A stretch of 64,000 nucleotides of DNA from Streptomyces sp. B21-083. GTDB taxonomy: Bacteria > Actinomycetota > Actinomycetes > Streptomycetales > Streptomycetaceae. Below, piece after piece: positions 34,814-43,911 of the stretch. The position numbers and the translations under genes were made by a program. Numbering within the stretch: position 1 is the first letter of the stretch; every line of letters starts with the position of its first letter. Below the pieces are notes generated by a model that saw only the letters and a list, made by a program, of their open reading frames with translations, searched no databases and was not told the origin of the DNA. The DNA lies in NCBI RefSeq assembly GCF_036898825.1, contig NZ_JARUND010000001.1, positions 1,798,001 to 1,862,000 of the forward strand, read 5' to 3'.

Positions 34814-35130
34814 TTACATTTCCTCCGGCATGAAGTGAGCATAGTAACCAGGCGTGACAGCTGAGAAGGAGTGCCCGAGCCATGGCGCCGGCGTCACCAC
34901 GGACTCCCGCGCCCTCAGCATGATCGAGGCACAGGTGTGACGCAGCACGTGGAAGCCGTCCTTCGGCGCCGCCTCCCACGTGCCGGCTTCCAGGTGTAGG
35001 TGTTCCGGTGAAGGTGTTCCACGTGTTCACCGCCACGGCGTTGCCGAACCGCGTGGTGAGCAAAAGAGAGCTGTCCGACGAACCGGAGAACCTGCTGGTG
35101 GTCCCCGGGTACCACCGGGGCAGCCCCAGC
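34814..35130 (-). pseudogene. Eroded tyrosine recombinase (integrase) C-terminus
   Basis: The minus strand encodes, in frame to a TAA at 34814-34816, a typical integrase tail. It has GFHVLRHTCASIMLRA with the HxxR box, then WLGHSFSAVTPGYYAHFMP with the GH and catalytic Tyr. About 100 bp upstream another frame carries TTRFGNAVAVNTWNTF, matching the preceding integrase region, so at least one frameshift is present. Everything N-terminal of this is missing. No tRNA gene or attachment repeat was seen nearby. It marks a decayed integrative element. Confidence 0.75.
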
Positions 35131-35324
35131 CGTCCGGCACCGCCGTACGCGGTGTGCGCGGGGCCGGGGGCCTCGGTCCAGTCGGACCGTCTCGCCCGCG
35201 AGGGGTGTGCGGGCAGGAGAGCGGTGCGCACGGGCACTCGCAACGGTGCCCCCGGCGCGGACGTGACTGGCCCTGGCAGGGAGAATCCGCACACCACGAC
35301 AACAACGACGAAGAGGGAGAGCCC

Positions 35325-35591
35325 GTGACCAGACCGGCCCCGCGCTACGGCACGGCCCTGTATGCGGTATCCGCGACCTGCGCCGCCATAGGCGCCCTGC
35401 TGTGGATGCGCGGGCAGACCAGCGCGCCCCCCAGGTACTACGGAGCCTTCCTGGCGGCCGACAGCTACACCCCGTCGGCCTGGCGGGTGTGGTCACCGGC
35501 AGTGCCCGAAGAACGTCTTGGCCTGTACCTCGTCGCGGCCGGGCTGGTGCTGGCTGTGGCGGCGCGCCTGTTCTCCGTCCGGCGCGGCTGA
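35325..35591 (+). CDS. Small two-helix membrane protein (88 aa)
   Basis: An 88-aa protein with a membrane helix near the start (GTALYAVSATCAAIGALLWM) and another near the end (LGLYLVAAGLVLAVAARLFS), and about 25 residues in between with Tyr and Trp. Start: GTG at 35325 with GAGGGAG upstream. I do not recognise a family. It lies downstream of the integrase remnant, so it may be cargo from that element. It has no functional partner next to it. Confidence 0.62.
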   Translation: MTRPAPRYGTALYAVSATCAAIGALLWMRGQTSAPPRYYGAFLAADSYTPSAWRVWSPAVPEERLGLYLVAAGLVLAVAARLFSVRRG

Positions 35592-36061
35592 GCAACGCCA
35601 GGACCAGCTGACGAGGACATCATGCTGCTGGACGCGCACGACGACACCGTCACCGAGATGGCGCACGGCGCCTTCGGCGGCCCGCTCGGCCGCCGAAACC
35701 CTGAAGCGACCCCGGCCGCCCCATCGCGGGGCTCTACCGACCCGCCGCCGGCGAACTGCTCGACGCCGCCGCCGGCGGCTCTCCCGCGGCTCACACACGG
35801 GCGACTCGAACACGCCGTCATCCAGGCCGCCGCCCGGCCGACCGCTTGATCTGCGCCCGCGACGGCGACGGCGACACCAGCCGCCTCGGATCGCACAGCC
35901 TCTGCCATGCCACCCGGCCCCCCAGTCTCGGCTTCGCGTGCTGACGGGGGTGTGTTGTCCGGTGGTCCGGGGGACCATGGAACTCCAAGCGCCTGCGGAC
36001 GCGGACAGGCCGCGCTCCAGGCCGGCGGATGGCCCCGCCGGTCGGTGGAAGGAGTGCCGCG
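35592..36061. other. 470-bp stretch without a convincing gene
   Basis: A short frame at 35622-35849 (75 aa) has no family similarity and a Pro/Arg-rich composition typical of shadow frames. Probably degenerate sequence left from the integrated element, plus the promoter and leader of the PP2C gene, whose AAGGAG lies just upstream of 36062. Confidence 0.4.
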
Positions 36062-38173
36062 ATGAGCGAAGCCGAATGGCCTCCAGCGGACCCCGACCGG
36101 GCAGAGAGCACCCGTCCGGAGGGCGAGCCGTCGCAGCCGAGCGGCCTGATGGACCTTCTCGCTGTCGCGGCGGTGCTGCTGGACGCCGAAGGCCGGATCG
36201 TCCTGTGGAGCCCGCAGGCCGAGGCCCTGTTCGGCTACACCGCGCACGAAGCGCTCGGGCGGTACGCTGCCCGGCTCCTCGTCCACGAAGACCGCGTCGA
36301 CTGGGTGATCAGGACATTCGCCGAGGTGATGGAGAGCGGCCGGAGCTGGGCCGGCACGTTCCCCATCCGGTGCAAGGACGGCAGCACCCGGCCGGTGGAG
36401 CTGCGCAACATGCGGCTGCTGGACGACCGCGGCGACTTCTACGCACTCGGGCTCGGCACCGACTCCGCCATGCTGCGCGAGCTGGAGCGGGACGTCGCCC
36501 TGTCCACCCGTCTGATCTCCCAGTCCCCCATCGGGATCGCCATCCTCGATACCGACCTGAAGTACGTGGCCGTCAACCCGGCCCTGGAGCGCATGCACGG
36601 CATCCCCGCGAAGGACCACCTCGGCCGCCACTACCGCGACATCATGAAGGACTCGAAGTTCGAGGTGGCCGAGGCCGCGATGCGGCAGGTTCTCACCACC
36701 GGGATCCCGCTGGTCGACCAGGCCACCATCGTCGGCCGCACCCCAGCAGACCTTGAGCACAAACACGCCTGGTCGATCTCGTTGTACCGGCTGGAGGACC
36801 CCCATGGCCACATTCTGGGGGTGGCCGACCTCGTGGTGGAGGTCACCGAGCGGTACCAGGCGGCGATGGCGGCCACCGAGACGCGACGGCGCCTCGCCCT
36901 GATCGCCAACGGTTCCGCCCGTATCGGCACCAGCCTGGAGGTCGACCAGACCGCCCAGGAGCTGGCCGAGGTCACCGTCCCCGACTTCGCCGACCTGGTC
37001 ACCGTCGACGTCCTCGACTCCGTACTCGACGAACACCGTCCCGCCTCCCGCGACGGGACCACGCTCTTCCGCGCCCTCGCGGTCAAGGCCGCCTATCCCA
37101 CCGACGCCGTCCGCGCCGCCACCCCGCCCGGGCACATCGCCGCCTACGACAGCGACCGCCTGGCCCCCGAGTGCGTGCGCACCGGCCGTCCCCTCCTGAT
37201 CCGCCACGCCGACGGCAACGACCTGACGCGCATCGCCCGCGACGAGCACGCCGCCACCCTGCTGGCCCGCGCCGGAGTGCACTCCTACCTGGCCGTCCCG
37301 CTCACCGCCCGCGGCACCGTCCTCGGCTTCATGGGTCTGGCCCGCGCCCGCGACCCACGGCCCTTCGACGAGGACGACCTCGCCATCGCAGCCGAGCTGG
37401 CCTTCCGCGCCGCGGTGTGCATCGACAACGCCCGTACGCACCAGAGCGTGCGCAACGCCGCCGAGACCCTGCAGCGCAGTCTGCTCCCCGAGCACCCGCC
37501 CCACCGGCCCGGCCTTGCTGTCGCCTCCCGCTACCTGCCCGCCCAGGCCGCCTACGAAATCGGCGGCGACTGGTACGACGTCCTTCCCCTCGGCGGCGAC
37601 AAGACAGCACTGGTCGTGGGCGATGTCATGGGCAGCGGCATCGACGCCGCGGCCACCATGGGCCGCCTGCGCACCGCCACCACCGCCTTCGCCCGCCTCG
37701 ACCTCGACCCCGCCCAGGTCCTCGAGCACCTCGACGCGATCACTTCCGGGCTGGAGCAGTACATCGCCACCTGCCTCTACGCCGCCTACGACCCGCACGA
37801 CGCCACGTGCCGCATCGCCAACGCAGGCCATCTGCCCCCCGTCCTCATCCGCCGCGGCAAGCAACCCCATCTGCTCGACCTGCCCACCGGCACCCCCCTC
37901 GGCGTTGGCGGCATCCCCTTCGAAACCACCACGGTCCCCTTCGGCCCTGGCGACCAGCTGGTCCTGTACACCGACGGACTGGTCGAAACCCGCCACCACC
38001 CCATCGACGAACGCCTCCGCACCCTCCTCCGCCTGCTCGAGACACCCGACTCCTCGCTGGAAGAAACCTGCGACCGGCTCCTTCACGAACTCCGGCACCC
38101 CGACATCCACGACGACGTCGCGCTACTGATCGCCCGCGCACGCCCCTTCACACCGGGCCGAGGAGCAGCCTGA
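36062..38173 (+). CDS. PAS-PAS-GAF-PP2C (SpoIIE-type) serine/threonine phosphatase
   Basis: A 703-aa signalling phosphatase. Residues about 30-140 and 155-270 are PAS domains (VLLDAEGRIVLWSPQAEALF; ILDTDLKYVAVNPALERM). Residues about 290-435 form a GAF domain (LAVPLTARGTVLGFMGLAR). Residues 460-690 are a SpoIIE PP2C domain with metal Asps in IGGDWYDVLPLGGDKTALV and VVGDVMGSGIDAAATMG. There is no HATPase domain, which many Streptomyces homologues carry at the C-terminus. Start: ATG at 36062 with AAGGAG. It probably dephosphorylates an anti-anti-sigma protein in a stress pathway; no such gene is adjacent. Confidence 0.9.
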   Translation: MSEAEWPPADPDRAESTRPEGEPSQPSGLMDLLAVAAVLLDAEGRIVLWSPQAEALFGYTAHEALGRYAARLLVHEDRVDWVIRTFAEVMESGRSWAGTFPIRCKDGSTRPVELRNMRLLDDRGDFYALGLGTDSAMLRELERDVALSTRLISQSPIGIAILDTDLKYVAVNPALERMHGIPAKDHLGRHYRDIMKDSKFEVAEAAMRQVLTTGIPLVDQATIVGRTPADLEHKHAWSISLYRLEDPHGHILGVADLVVEVTERYQAAMAATETRRRLALIANGSARIGTSLEVDQTAQELAEVTVPDFADLVTVDVLDSVLDEHRPASRDGTTLFRALAVKAAYPTDAVRAATPPGHIAAYDSDRLAPECVRTGRPLLIRHADGNDLTRIARDEHAATLLARAGVHSYLAVPLTARGTVLGFMGLARARDPRPFDEDDLAIAAELAFRAAVCIDNARTHQSVRNAAETLQRSLLPEHPPHRPGLAVASRYLPAQAAYEIGGDWYDVLPLGGDKTALVVGDVMGSGIDAAATMGRLRTATTAFARLDLDPAQVLEHLDAITSGLEQYIATCLYAAYDPHDATCRIANAGHLPPVLIRRGKQPHLLDLPTGTPLGVGGIPFETTTVPFGPGDQLVLYTDGLVETRHHPIDERLRTLLRLLETPDSSLEETCDRLLHELRHPDIHDDVALLIARARPFTPGRGAA

Positions 38174-38260
38174 CCAACCCGGGCAACGCGGGCCACACCG
38201 TCGGCGCCCTGGCCATATCCCTGACATCCGAACCGGTCTGGGCGTTGCCGGATGCGCCGG

Positions 38261-38821
38261 TCAGGAGCCGACGGCGCGGCCCGTCGCGATGAAGCGGAAT
38301 GCCGGGCCGAGTACCGTGCGGCCTCCTGCGGTGCGCGGCATCTCTGCCAACTGGTGCGCCTGCTTCTCCAGTTGGGTCATCAGCTCGGCGGCGCGTCTGA
38401 GTTCGCCGGGGTGGCCGTCGAAGACGCTCTGCAGCACAACGAGCATCGTGGTGTACGTCTGGTCGCAGGCTTCCGCGGCTTTCCGTTGGGGTGATCCTTC
38501 GGGCAGGCGGCTGGTGTCCGGGTCGTCGATCATCGGGTAGATCCCCTTGGGGTCCAACTCGACCGGGGAGCCCTCGAAGCGCCATTGGCCGCTGCGGTAG
38601 ACCATGCGGCGCCCCTCGACGATCTCCTGAAACCGGTAGTAGTGCGCCAGTTCCTCGGACGGTGCGGCTGCCGGAACCCCGCCCGGCGTGCCGTTGTCGG
38701 CAGCGGGGGCGAGCCTGTGGCCGTCTGCCGCGTGGGCTGTCGGGGCACTGGTGGCCACCGCGGGCACGGCGAACGCGGCGGCACCTTCGAGCGCCGTACG
38801 ACGGCTGATCTCCGGGTTCAT
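38261..38821 (-). CDS. C-terminal half of a VioB-like ferritin domain with a Tat-like leader
   Basis: A 186-aa protein opening MNPEISRRTALEGAAAFAVP, a twin-arginine-like signal ending in an ASA/AHA cleavage region. After a linker it contains SEELAHYYRFQEIVEGRRMV, KGIYPMIDDPDTSRL and PGELRRAAELMTQLEKQAHQ. In single-chain relatives of the VioB/RebD ferritin-like family, as I recall, these helices follow the part encoded by the upstream gene at 38818-39663. The HYYRFQE stretch would supply metal ligands. Its ATG overlaps the upstream stop (ATGA). Whether the leader is used, or the gene arose by splitting, is open. Confidence 0.72.
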   Translation of the reverse strand: MNPEISRRTALEGAAAFAVPAVATSAPTAHAADGHRLAPAADNGTPGGVPAAAPSEELAHYYRFQEIVEGRRMVYRSGQWRFEGSPVELDPKGIYPMIDDPDTSRLPEGSPQRKAAEACDQTYTTMLVVLQSVFDGHPGELRRAAELMTQLEKQAHQLAEMPRTAGGRTVLGPAFRFIATGRAVGS

Positions 38822-39663
38822 CGGCGGGTACCCTCCGGGGCGGGTGCGGACTGCGGACCGGTACCGGACGTGCGAGGCAACGGTCCTGTGGTCGGATCGG
38901 TGGGGGAGCCCTCTCCTTGGCGGATGATCTCCAGGACGGCCCAGAGCGCAGTATGCGCGTCGGTCACCCGGTAGAGCCGACCGGGTGCATCGGGCCAGGT
39001 GACCTGACGGGCGGGGTCCCCGGTGAACAGGGCCTCGCGGGTGTCGAGGCCGATGATGGCAGCGGCGATCTGCTGGTAGAACCAGCCCAGGGTGCCGTCG
39101 TCGTAAACGGCCTCCTGGAAGAACTTCCGCGGCGCGTGCAGGACTTCGTCCGGGCAGTCCCGGATCTCGCCCTGCTCGGTGAGGATGATGTCGTGGGCTT
39201 CCAGGTCGGCCAGGGCCCGGCGGCCGGCCGGATTCAGCGGGACATGAGGCGTCTCGATGGCCATGAAGACCTCCCGCACGTGCTCCACGGAGCAGCGTCG
39301 CAGCGAGACGGTCAGATCGGGCATCACCCCTCCCGGCAGCGGCCCCGGATACCGCGGGACGGTGCCGGGATGTGCGATCTGCGGGGTGGCACCGATCGCG
39401 TTGAGGATGTTGGCCACCAGCGCCATGTGCAGCATCTCCTGCATCACCACGCTGCGGATGATGCCGGCGACCTCCCGGTTACGGTCCGGCCGAAGGGAGA
39501 ACAGCGCGTACAAGTAGGGCGGGATCGTGGCGTGCTCCAGTACCAGCGCCGTCTGCAGAGCCTTTTGCAGCCCCCGACGATCCTTGATGTCCACCCACCT
39601 GGCACTGAGATCGGCCGTAGCGCCGTCACGCGGCTTCGTACGGCCAGGACTCACGTGAGGCAT
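38818..39663 (-). CDS. N-terminal half of a VioB/RebD-type ferritin-like protein
   Basis: A 281-aa protein. It opens MPHVSPGRTKPRDGATADLS and contains the first helices of the ferritin-like domain of iminophenylpyruvate dimer synthases (TALVLEHATIPPYLYALFSL with Glu-His, then MQEMLHMALVANILNAIGAT with ExxH), and later WAVLEIIRQGEGSPTDPTTG with the conserved Gln-Gly-Glu-Gly. It stops there. Start: ATG at 39663 with GGAGGGGCGGAC upstream. The next gene, overlapping by 4 bp, supplies the missing helices. No tryptophan-dimer pathway genes are nearby, so the substrate is unknown. Confidence 0.78.
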   Translation of the reverse strand: MPHVSPGRTKPRDGATADLSARWVDIKDRRGLQKALQTALVLEHATIPPYLYALFSLRPDRNREVAGIIRSVVMQEMLHMALVANILNAIGATPQIAHPGTVPRYPGPLPGGVMPDLTVSLRRCSVEHVREVFMAIETPHVPLNPAGRRALADLEAHDIILTEQGEIRDCPDEVLHAPRKFFQEAVYDDGTLGWFYQQIAAAIIGLDTREALFTGDPARQVTWPDAPGRLYRVTDAHTALWAVLEIIRQGEGSPTDPTTGPLPRTSGTGPQSAPAPEGTRR

Positions 39664-40106
39664 GTCCGCCCCTCCGTTCCAGTCGACTGGCCCGGACCCG
39701 TGTCCGCGACCTGAGTGGCACCGTGGCACAGCTCCGGAACGAAAGCCGTGATTGAACCGCCGCCTGAACCGCTTTCGCGCTATCAGGCGAACCTCCGCCT
39801 GGTACGGCGTAAGCCGTTGAGAGGCAAACGGCGCGACGCCGGGCGAGTCCAGGGACATGCAGGATCATGCTGCCGGTCGACGCTGCGTCAGCAGCAGGCG
39901 CCCGCGCCGAAGCATGTGCTGTTCCGCGGCGCCGGCACACACCGCACTCGGCGCGCCCGAACGACTGGATCTCCTCCCGCGCCTGTTCGGACATTGCCTG
40001 ATGAGCACCAGGCGTCCGTGCGACGCGCCCCGTCGAGGTCGGCCCACGCCCATCCTCTGCGCCGGTGCGTCCAGCGTTCAGGCCGCGGTGATGGGGACCC
40101 CCGATT
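39664..40106. other. 443-bp stretch without a recognisable gene
   Basis: Overlapping frames here (for example 39626-40129 on the minus strand) are low-quality, with no family similarity. The part near 39664 is the leader of the ferritin-like gene, and the part near 40106 follows the stop of the methyltransferase. No hairpin or repeat of note was seen. Confidence 0.4.
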
Positions 40107-40922
40107 TCAGAGGTCTCTGTCAGCGGCACGGAAGACGTACGCCGTCATCGGGGCGGTGACCGGCCCCGGGCCCAGCCTTGCCGTCATCTCCTCGATGACG
40201 GTGGCCCGGGCAGCCGGTCCGCCGCCGCGCTCCTCAACGGCCGCGCTCACCGGTGTCCCGGTGAGGTACCCGGTGGCAAGGTCGGCGGTCGACGCGGCCC
40301 GGCCCTGAAGCGTCAGCTCCTGCTCGTCCTCGACTGCGAACCCGGCGGCCGCCAGATCAGCGGCCACGACAGCGGGGTCGGCATAGCCGTGCGGAACCAT
40401 CTGAAAGAACCGTGGCGGGTCGACCGGAAAGGCCCGCTCCAGCCCAGCCTGCAGCGCGACTTCGAAGGCGTGCGTCCCGAGCGGGCCCCAGGTGTTGAAC
40501 AGGAATCGGCCGCCCGGGGCCAGCACCCGGTGGATCTCGGTGAAGGCATCGATGCGGTTGGGGAAGAACATCACACCGAACTGGCAGACCACCAGGTCGA
40601 AGGCTCCGTCTGGGAACGGCAGTTGCTGCGCGTCGGCCTGCCGCCACACCGCGCCCGGAGCCCGGGTCGACCCGAAAGTGACCATCGCCTCGTTCAGGTC
40701 GGTGGCCGTCACCTCGGCCGTGGGTGCCGCTGCGAGCAGGTCCGCTGTCAACACGCCGGTCCCCGCAGCGAGTTCGAGGATTCGCCGCGGCTGGAGTGCC
40801 ACCGCCCGGGCGGTCAGATCCTCGGCGAACGGCCGGAAGACCACCGGCACGAGGTACTGCTCATAGGCCGCCGGCATGGATTCGGACCATCGCCGGTCCG
40901 CATTGGTTCCTGTCACCCTCAT
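40107..40922 (-). CDS. Class I SAM-dependent methyltransferase
   Basis: A 271-aa methyltransferase of the Methyltransf_11/25 type. SAM-binding motif I is ILELAAGTGVLTADLLAAAP, the acidic strand is VTATDLNEAMVTFGS, and motif IV is PFPDGAFDLVVCQFGVMFFP followed by EIHRVLAPGGRFLFNTWG. The N-terminal segment SESMPAAYEQYLVPVVFRPF is the usual small-molecule methyltransferase cap. The target is unknown. It stands alone on the minus strand. Confidence 0.93.
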   Translation of the reverse strand: MRVTGTNADRRWSESMPAAYEQYLVPVVFRPFAEDLTARAVALQPRRILELAAGTGVLTADLLAAAPTAEVTATDLNEAMVTFGSTRAPGAVWRQADAQQLPFPDGAFDLVVCQFGVMFFPNRIDAFTEIHRVLAPGGRFLFNTWGPLGTHAFEVALQAGLERAFPVDPPRFFQMVPHGYADPAVVAADLAAAGFAVEDEQELTLQGRAASTADLATGYLTGTPVSAAVEERGGGPAARATVIEEMTARLGPGPVTAPMTAYVFRAADRDL

Positions 40923-41313
40923 GACGGTAGCGCCGCGTCAGGAATCCTCTTCCTTGCCGCGCCGCCATGCACCCTGGAGCTGGACCCACCCGACAAGGCG
41001 GCAGGGCAGACGTTCTCTGACGGGCACTGGTCGACCCGGGGTCGCAGTGTGACCGTTCGTCTTCAGCCCCTTCATGGCCTCGTCGAAGGTGTTGATCGCG
41101 TCGTGACAGACGCCGTGGACGAGCGCGGTCCGGCGAAACACCCCGCCGACCTGTGATCCCACAGCTGCTCGCCGCAGCGCACCACCCTGGAGCGGCAACA
41201 TTGAAGGAGCTCATTGATGGGGATGTTGTGTGCCTGTCCAACTCAACGCCTGTCACAGCTGCTTGGCGTCTACACTGAGCCCGGATACCGTCGGCTCTTC
41301 GGGGGAACGGACG
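40923..41313. other. Gene-poor stretch with a short coding-like remnant
   Basis: An 87-aa frame on the minus strand (40938-41201) has a central run with normal codon bias (TALVHGVCHDAINTFDEAMK) but atypical ends and no family I recognise. It may be a remnant or a small real gene. The rest is leader of the membrane protein gene at 41314. Confidence 0.3.
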
Positions 41314-42201
41314 ATGGACGGCGAGACGAGAACAACACCGGAACCCGCACCGGATCCGGGAGCGGATCCGGATCCGGCACAGCCCGCGTCGCCGGAGCCT
41401 CGACCGCCCGAGCCGGAGCCCGAGCCCGAGCCGGAGCCCGAGCCGGGAGGACCGCCGCCTCGCCCGTCCCTGTTGCGACGGCTGCGTACCCTCAGCACCG
41501 AGAACAAGATCGCGTTCGCGGGAGTGCTGATCAGCCTCGTCGGCCTCGCCGTTCCCCTCGCCGTGCAGCTGGTGCACGCCATCTCACAGGGCGACAACCT
41601 GTCCCTGCAGATCACTCCGGTGAACGACGTCTGCAACTACAGCTGGATGGTCAGCGACGGGAGCAGAGAACTCGAACCACGTCTCCAGACGGCCGACGAG
41701 GACCAGCTCGTCAGCTGGATCCGTGAGGGCCAAATCGTGCGCCTGGACCGGGCGGTCGCCAAAATCACCCTGTTCGGAGCGGGCGATCGCCCGGTTCGGC
41801 TTCAGGACGTGTCGTTCACGGTCACCCGCCGCGCCGCCCCGGTACGCGGTGTGAAGATGGTGCCTCCGGGCGGCTGCGGTGCCGGTGGCGACGCGCCGCC
41901 CGGCGCCGTGGCCGTGAACCTGGACGCGATCGCCGTCGGCCGCACCGTGTCGCTCGACACCCTGAAGGCCAGCCCCCGGCAGCGGGAGGCCAGAACCGCC
42001 GCGCTGCACTACGGCCAACCGCTGGACCTCCCCGCCACCCTGCCCACCCAGGACTACTACACGTTCTATGTCGTCGGCCTCACCGACCGCTACGACTGCT
42101 CCTGGCGGGCGATGCTCACCTGGTGGGACGGCGAGAAGCAGCACCGGACCACGGTCGGCGACCACAGCGGCGACTTCCGTGTGACGGCGGAACCCCGGTG
42201 A
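41314..42201 (+). CDS. Membrane-anchored protein with a Pro/Glu repeat
   Basis: A 295-aa protein. The first 50 residues are acidic and Pro-rich, including an EP dipeptide run (PEPEPEPEPEPEPG). One membrane segment follows (IAFAGVLISLVGLAVPLAVQ), then a predicted extracytoplasmic domain of about 210 residues with several Cys (DVCNYSWMV, GGCGAGG, RYDCSWRAM). Start: ATG at 41314 with GGGGGAAC. The stop overlaps the GTG of the next gene (GTGA), so the two are coupled. No known family; the Pro/Glu linker resembles cell-wall-spanning linkers. Confidence 0.8.
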   Translation: MDGETRTTPEPAPDPGADPDPAQPASPEPRPPEPEPEPEPEPEPGGPPPRPSLLRRLRTLSTENKIAFAGVLISLVGLAVPLAVQLVHAISQGDNLSLQITPVNDVCNYSWMVSDGSRELEPRLQTADEDQLVSWIREGQIVRLDRAVAKITLFGAGDRPVRLQDVSFTVTRRAAPVRGVKMVPPGGCGAGGDAPPGAVAVNLDAIAVGRTVSLDTLKASPRQREARTAALHYGQPLDLPATLPTQDYYTFYVVGLTDRYDCSWRAMLTWWDGEKQHRTTVGDHSGDFRVTAEPR

Positions 42202-43430
42202 CCGCCTCGGCGCCCACCGCGTCCCGGACCACCGCCGCTGCCGCACCCCGCATACGCCGTCTCCTGCTGCCGGCCTGTGCGGCGGTCGTCCTCGTCCACG
42301 TCTGCGGAACCCTGCCCGTGCAGACCGACTGGGCAGCCCAGTACGGCGGAGGCGGCCATCCAGACGGCGCCGTCGACGCGCTGCGGCTGATCACCGTCTC
42401 GCCGGTGTGGCTGGAGCGAGCGGAGACGGGTCTGGGGGCGGTGGCCCAGGAGGCGCTGTGGCTGGCACTGTTCCTGGCTCAACTCTGCCTGGGTTCCGCT
42501 CTGTTCCTGCGCAGGCTGGGCACCTCGCGCACGGCTCCCCTGCTGAGTGTGTGGGTCCTGCCCACGCTGGCGCCGATGGCCCACCTGATCGCGCTGCTGC
42601 TGATGGGAATCCCCCGGCTCACCGCCTACACCACCGGTGGCGAGGCCCTCACGCAGATCATCCAGCAGGGCCGTGCCGGGACCCAGCACGCCCTGCTGCT
42701 GGGGCTGGCCGGCGGTCTCACCGCGGCGGTGGCGGGCGCCCTGGCCGCCCGGGGGCCGGGCACGCCGAACATGTCCCGCCGCCGACTGCTGCGTTATGCC
42801 GCGGCCCAGCTCCGGGGTCCCGCTCCCACGCTGGCGCGCAGGATCGGCACGGCCATGGCGGCCGGGCTGCTGTGCTGTCTCCTGATCACGCTCTTCGACT
42901 CGCAGTCGGCGCTGGACGCGGTTCGCCTCCCGGCCACGGCCTGGTGCGTCGGCGCCCACTTCCCGTCCACCTGCACCACTGGTATCGCCTACATCGCCCT
43001 CGCCGGCCTGCCGGACCGCGGCGACGCGGCTGCGACCGCGATCTGGAGCGTCTTCCCCCTGATCCGCCTCTACGCCTACCTGGCCTGTTTCTGCGTCGCG
43101 GTGACCCTCGCCTACCTGCTGCGCACCCTCCCCGGCCTGCGCGCCCGCCACAGCCCACTGCCCCTGATATTCCTGCGCACCTGGGCCACGTATCTCGCCG
43201 GGAGCGCCCTCTACGGCGCCGTCCTGGCAGCCGCGATCGCGCTCTATCGCAACAGCACGCACGGACTCGCCGCAAAGGAGTCCCTGATACTCGCCCACTT
43301 CCTGTACTCACCCGGCATCGACCAGGCCCTCCTCACCGCCCCCGCAGCGGCTGCCCTGACCACCCTCGTCGTGAGCCTGGTCCGGCGCGCCGCCCGAGGC
43401 CGACTCAGCCGCCCGTCCACAGGAACGTGA
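42198..43430 (+). CDS. Multi-pass membrane protein of unknown function
   Basis: A 410-aa protein with about eight hydrophobic segments (RLLLPACAAVVLVHVCGTL; ALWLALFLAQLCLGSALFL; LAPMAHLIALLLMGI; HALLLGLAGGLTAAVAGALA; AMAAGLLCCLLITLF; YAYLACFCVAVTLAYLL and others). It is coupled to the preceding membrane-anchored gene, and the two may form a complex. I recognise no domain. Start: GTG at 42198, overlapping the upstream stop. Confidence 0.78.
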   Translation: MTASAPTASRTTAAAAPRIRRLLLPACAAVVLVHVCGTLPVQTDWAAQYGGGGHPDGAVDALRLITVSPVWLERAETGLGAVAQEALWLALFLAQLCLGSALFLRRLGTSRTAPLLSVWVLPTLAPMAHLIALLLMGIPRLTAYTTGGEALTQIIQQGRAGTQHALLLGLAGGLTAAVAGALAARGPGTPNMSRRRLLRYAAAQLRGPAPTLARRIGTAMAAGLLCCLLITLFDSQSALDAVRLPATAWCVGAHFPSTCTTGIAYIALAGLPDRGDAAATAIWSVFPLIRLYAYLACFCVAVTLAYLLRTLPGLRARHSPLPLIFLRTWATYLAGSALYGAVLAAAIALYRNSTHGLAAKESLILAHFLYSPGIDQALLTAPAAAALTTLVVSLVRRAARGRLSRPSTGT

Positions 43431-43911
43431 CCGACCGTCACCTCACGGGTGACCGGCTCGAAGAAGCTCACTGCGGACTTCGGCGCAGCGCCGGCCTCGT
43501 CGAGGACCAGCAGTCGGCGCAGGCCGAAGTCTCCGATGAAGTGCCGCTTGCCGCTGGGCCACCGCGCAGCGGGACGTCCGCGCACTCCGGGTCGTGCGCC
43601 ACCGACAGATGGATGAGGAGTTCGAGCCGCTGGTCATGGTGCTGTCCGGAAGCCGCACCGGTAGCTGGTCGAGGACCAGGTCCTGAAGCGGTACGTCCGT
43701 CACCGGCCGCTCGGGGGCGCCGTCCGGGTGGTGCGGCTCGGCGTCCAGGATGGCCCGGTCCTTGGCGTCCTTCTCCATCCGGTGGCCGGCGGCAGCGGTG
43801 GCCACCGGATCACCGTGTGCGGCCGCCCACCGTGAGTACCCCGTCCGACCGGCTCGGGACGGCCGGATACAGTGCGCGCGACCGTAGCCTGGTTACTCAA
43901 GGAGGGGAAGC
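43431..43911. other. 481-bp stretch without a supported gene
   Basis: Minus-strand frames at 43443-43805 and 43244-43585 show patches of coding-like sequence (RHFIGDFGLRRLLVLDEAG; PERPVTDVPLQDLVLDQLPV), but they change frame and neither has a recognised family. A frameshifted remnant gene is possible. The promoter of the phosphoesterase lies at the right end, where GGAGGGG precedes the GTG at 43912. Confidence 0.4.

Noticed and set aside
34787..35324. An intact prophage or integrative element
   Set aside because: Only an integrase tail is readable. No tRNA, attachment repeats, replication or transfer genes were seen.
35465..38110. 881-aa open frame on the minus strand
   Set aside because: It is antisense to the PAS-GAF-PP2C gene. 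It has no family similarity and arises from GC-rich third positions.
39626..40129. 167-aa frame on the minus strand
   Set aside because: It overlaps the N-terminus of the ferritin-like gene and the end of the methyltransferase gene, with Cys/Arg/Ala-rich composition and no homology.
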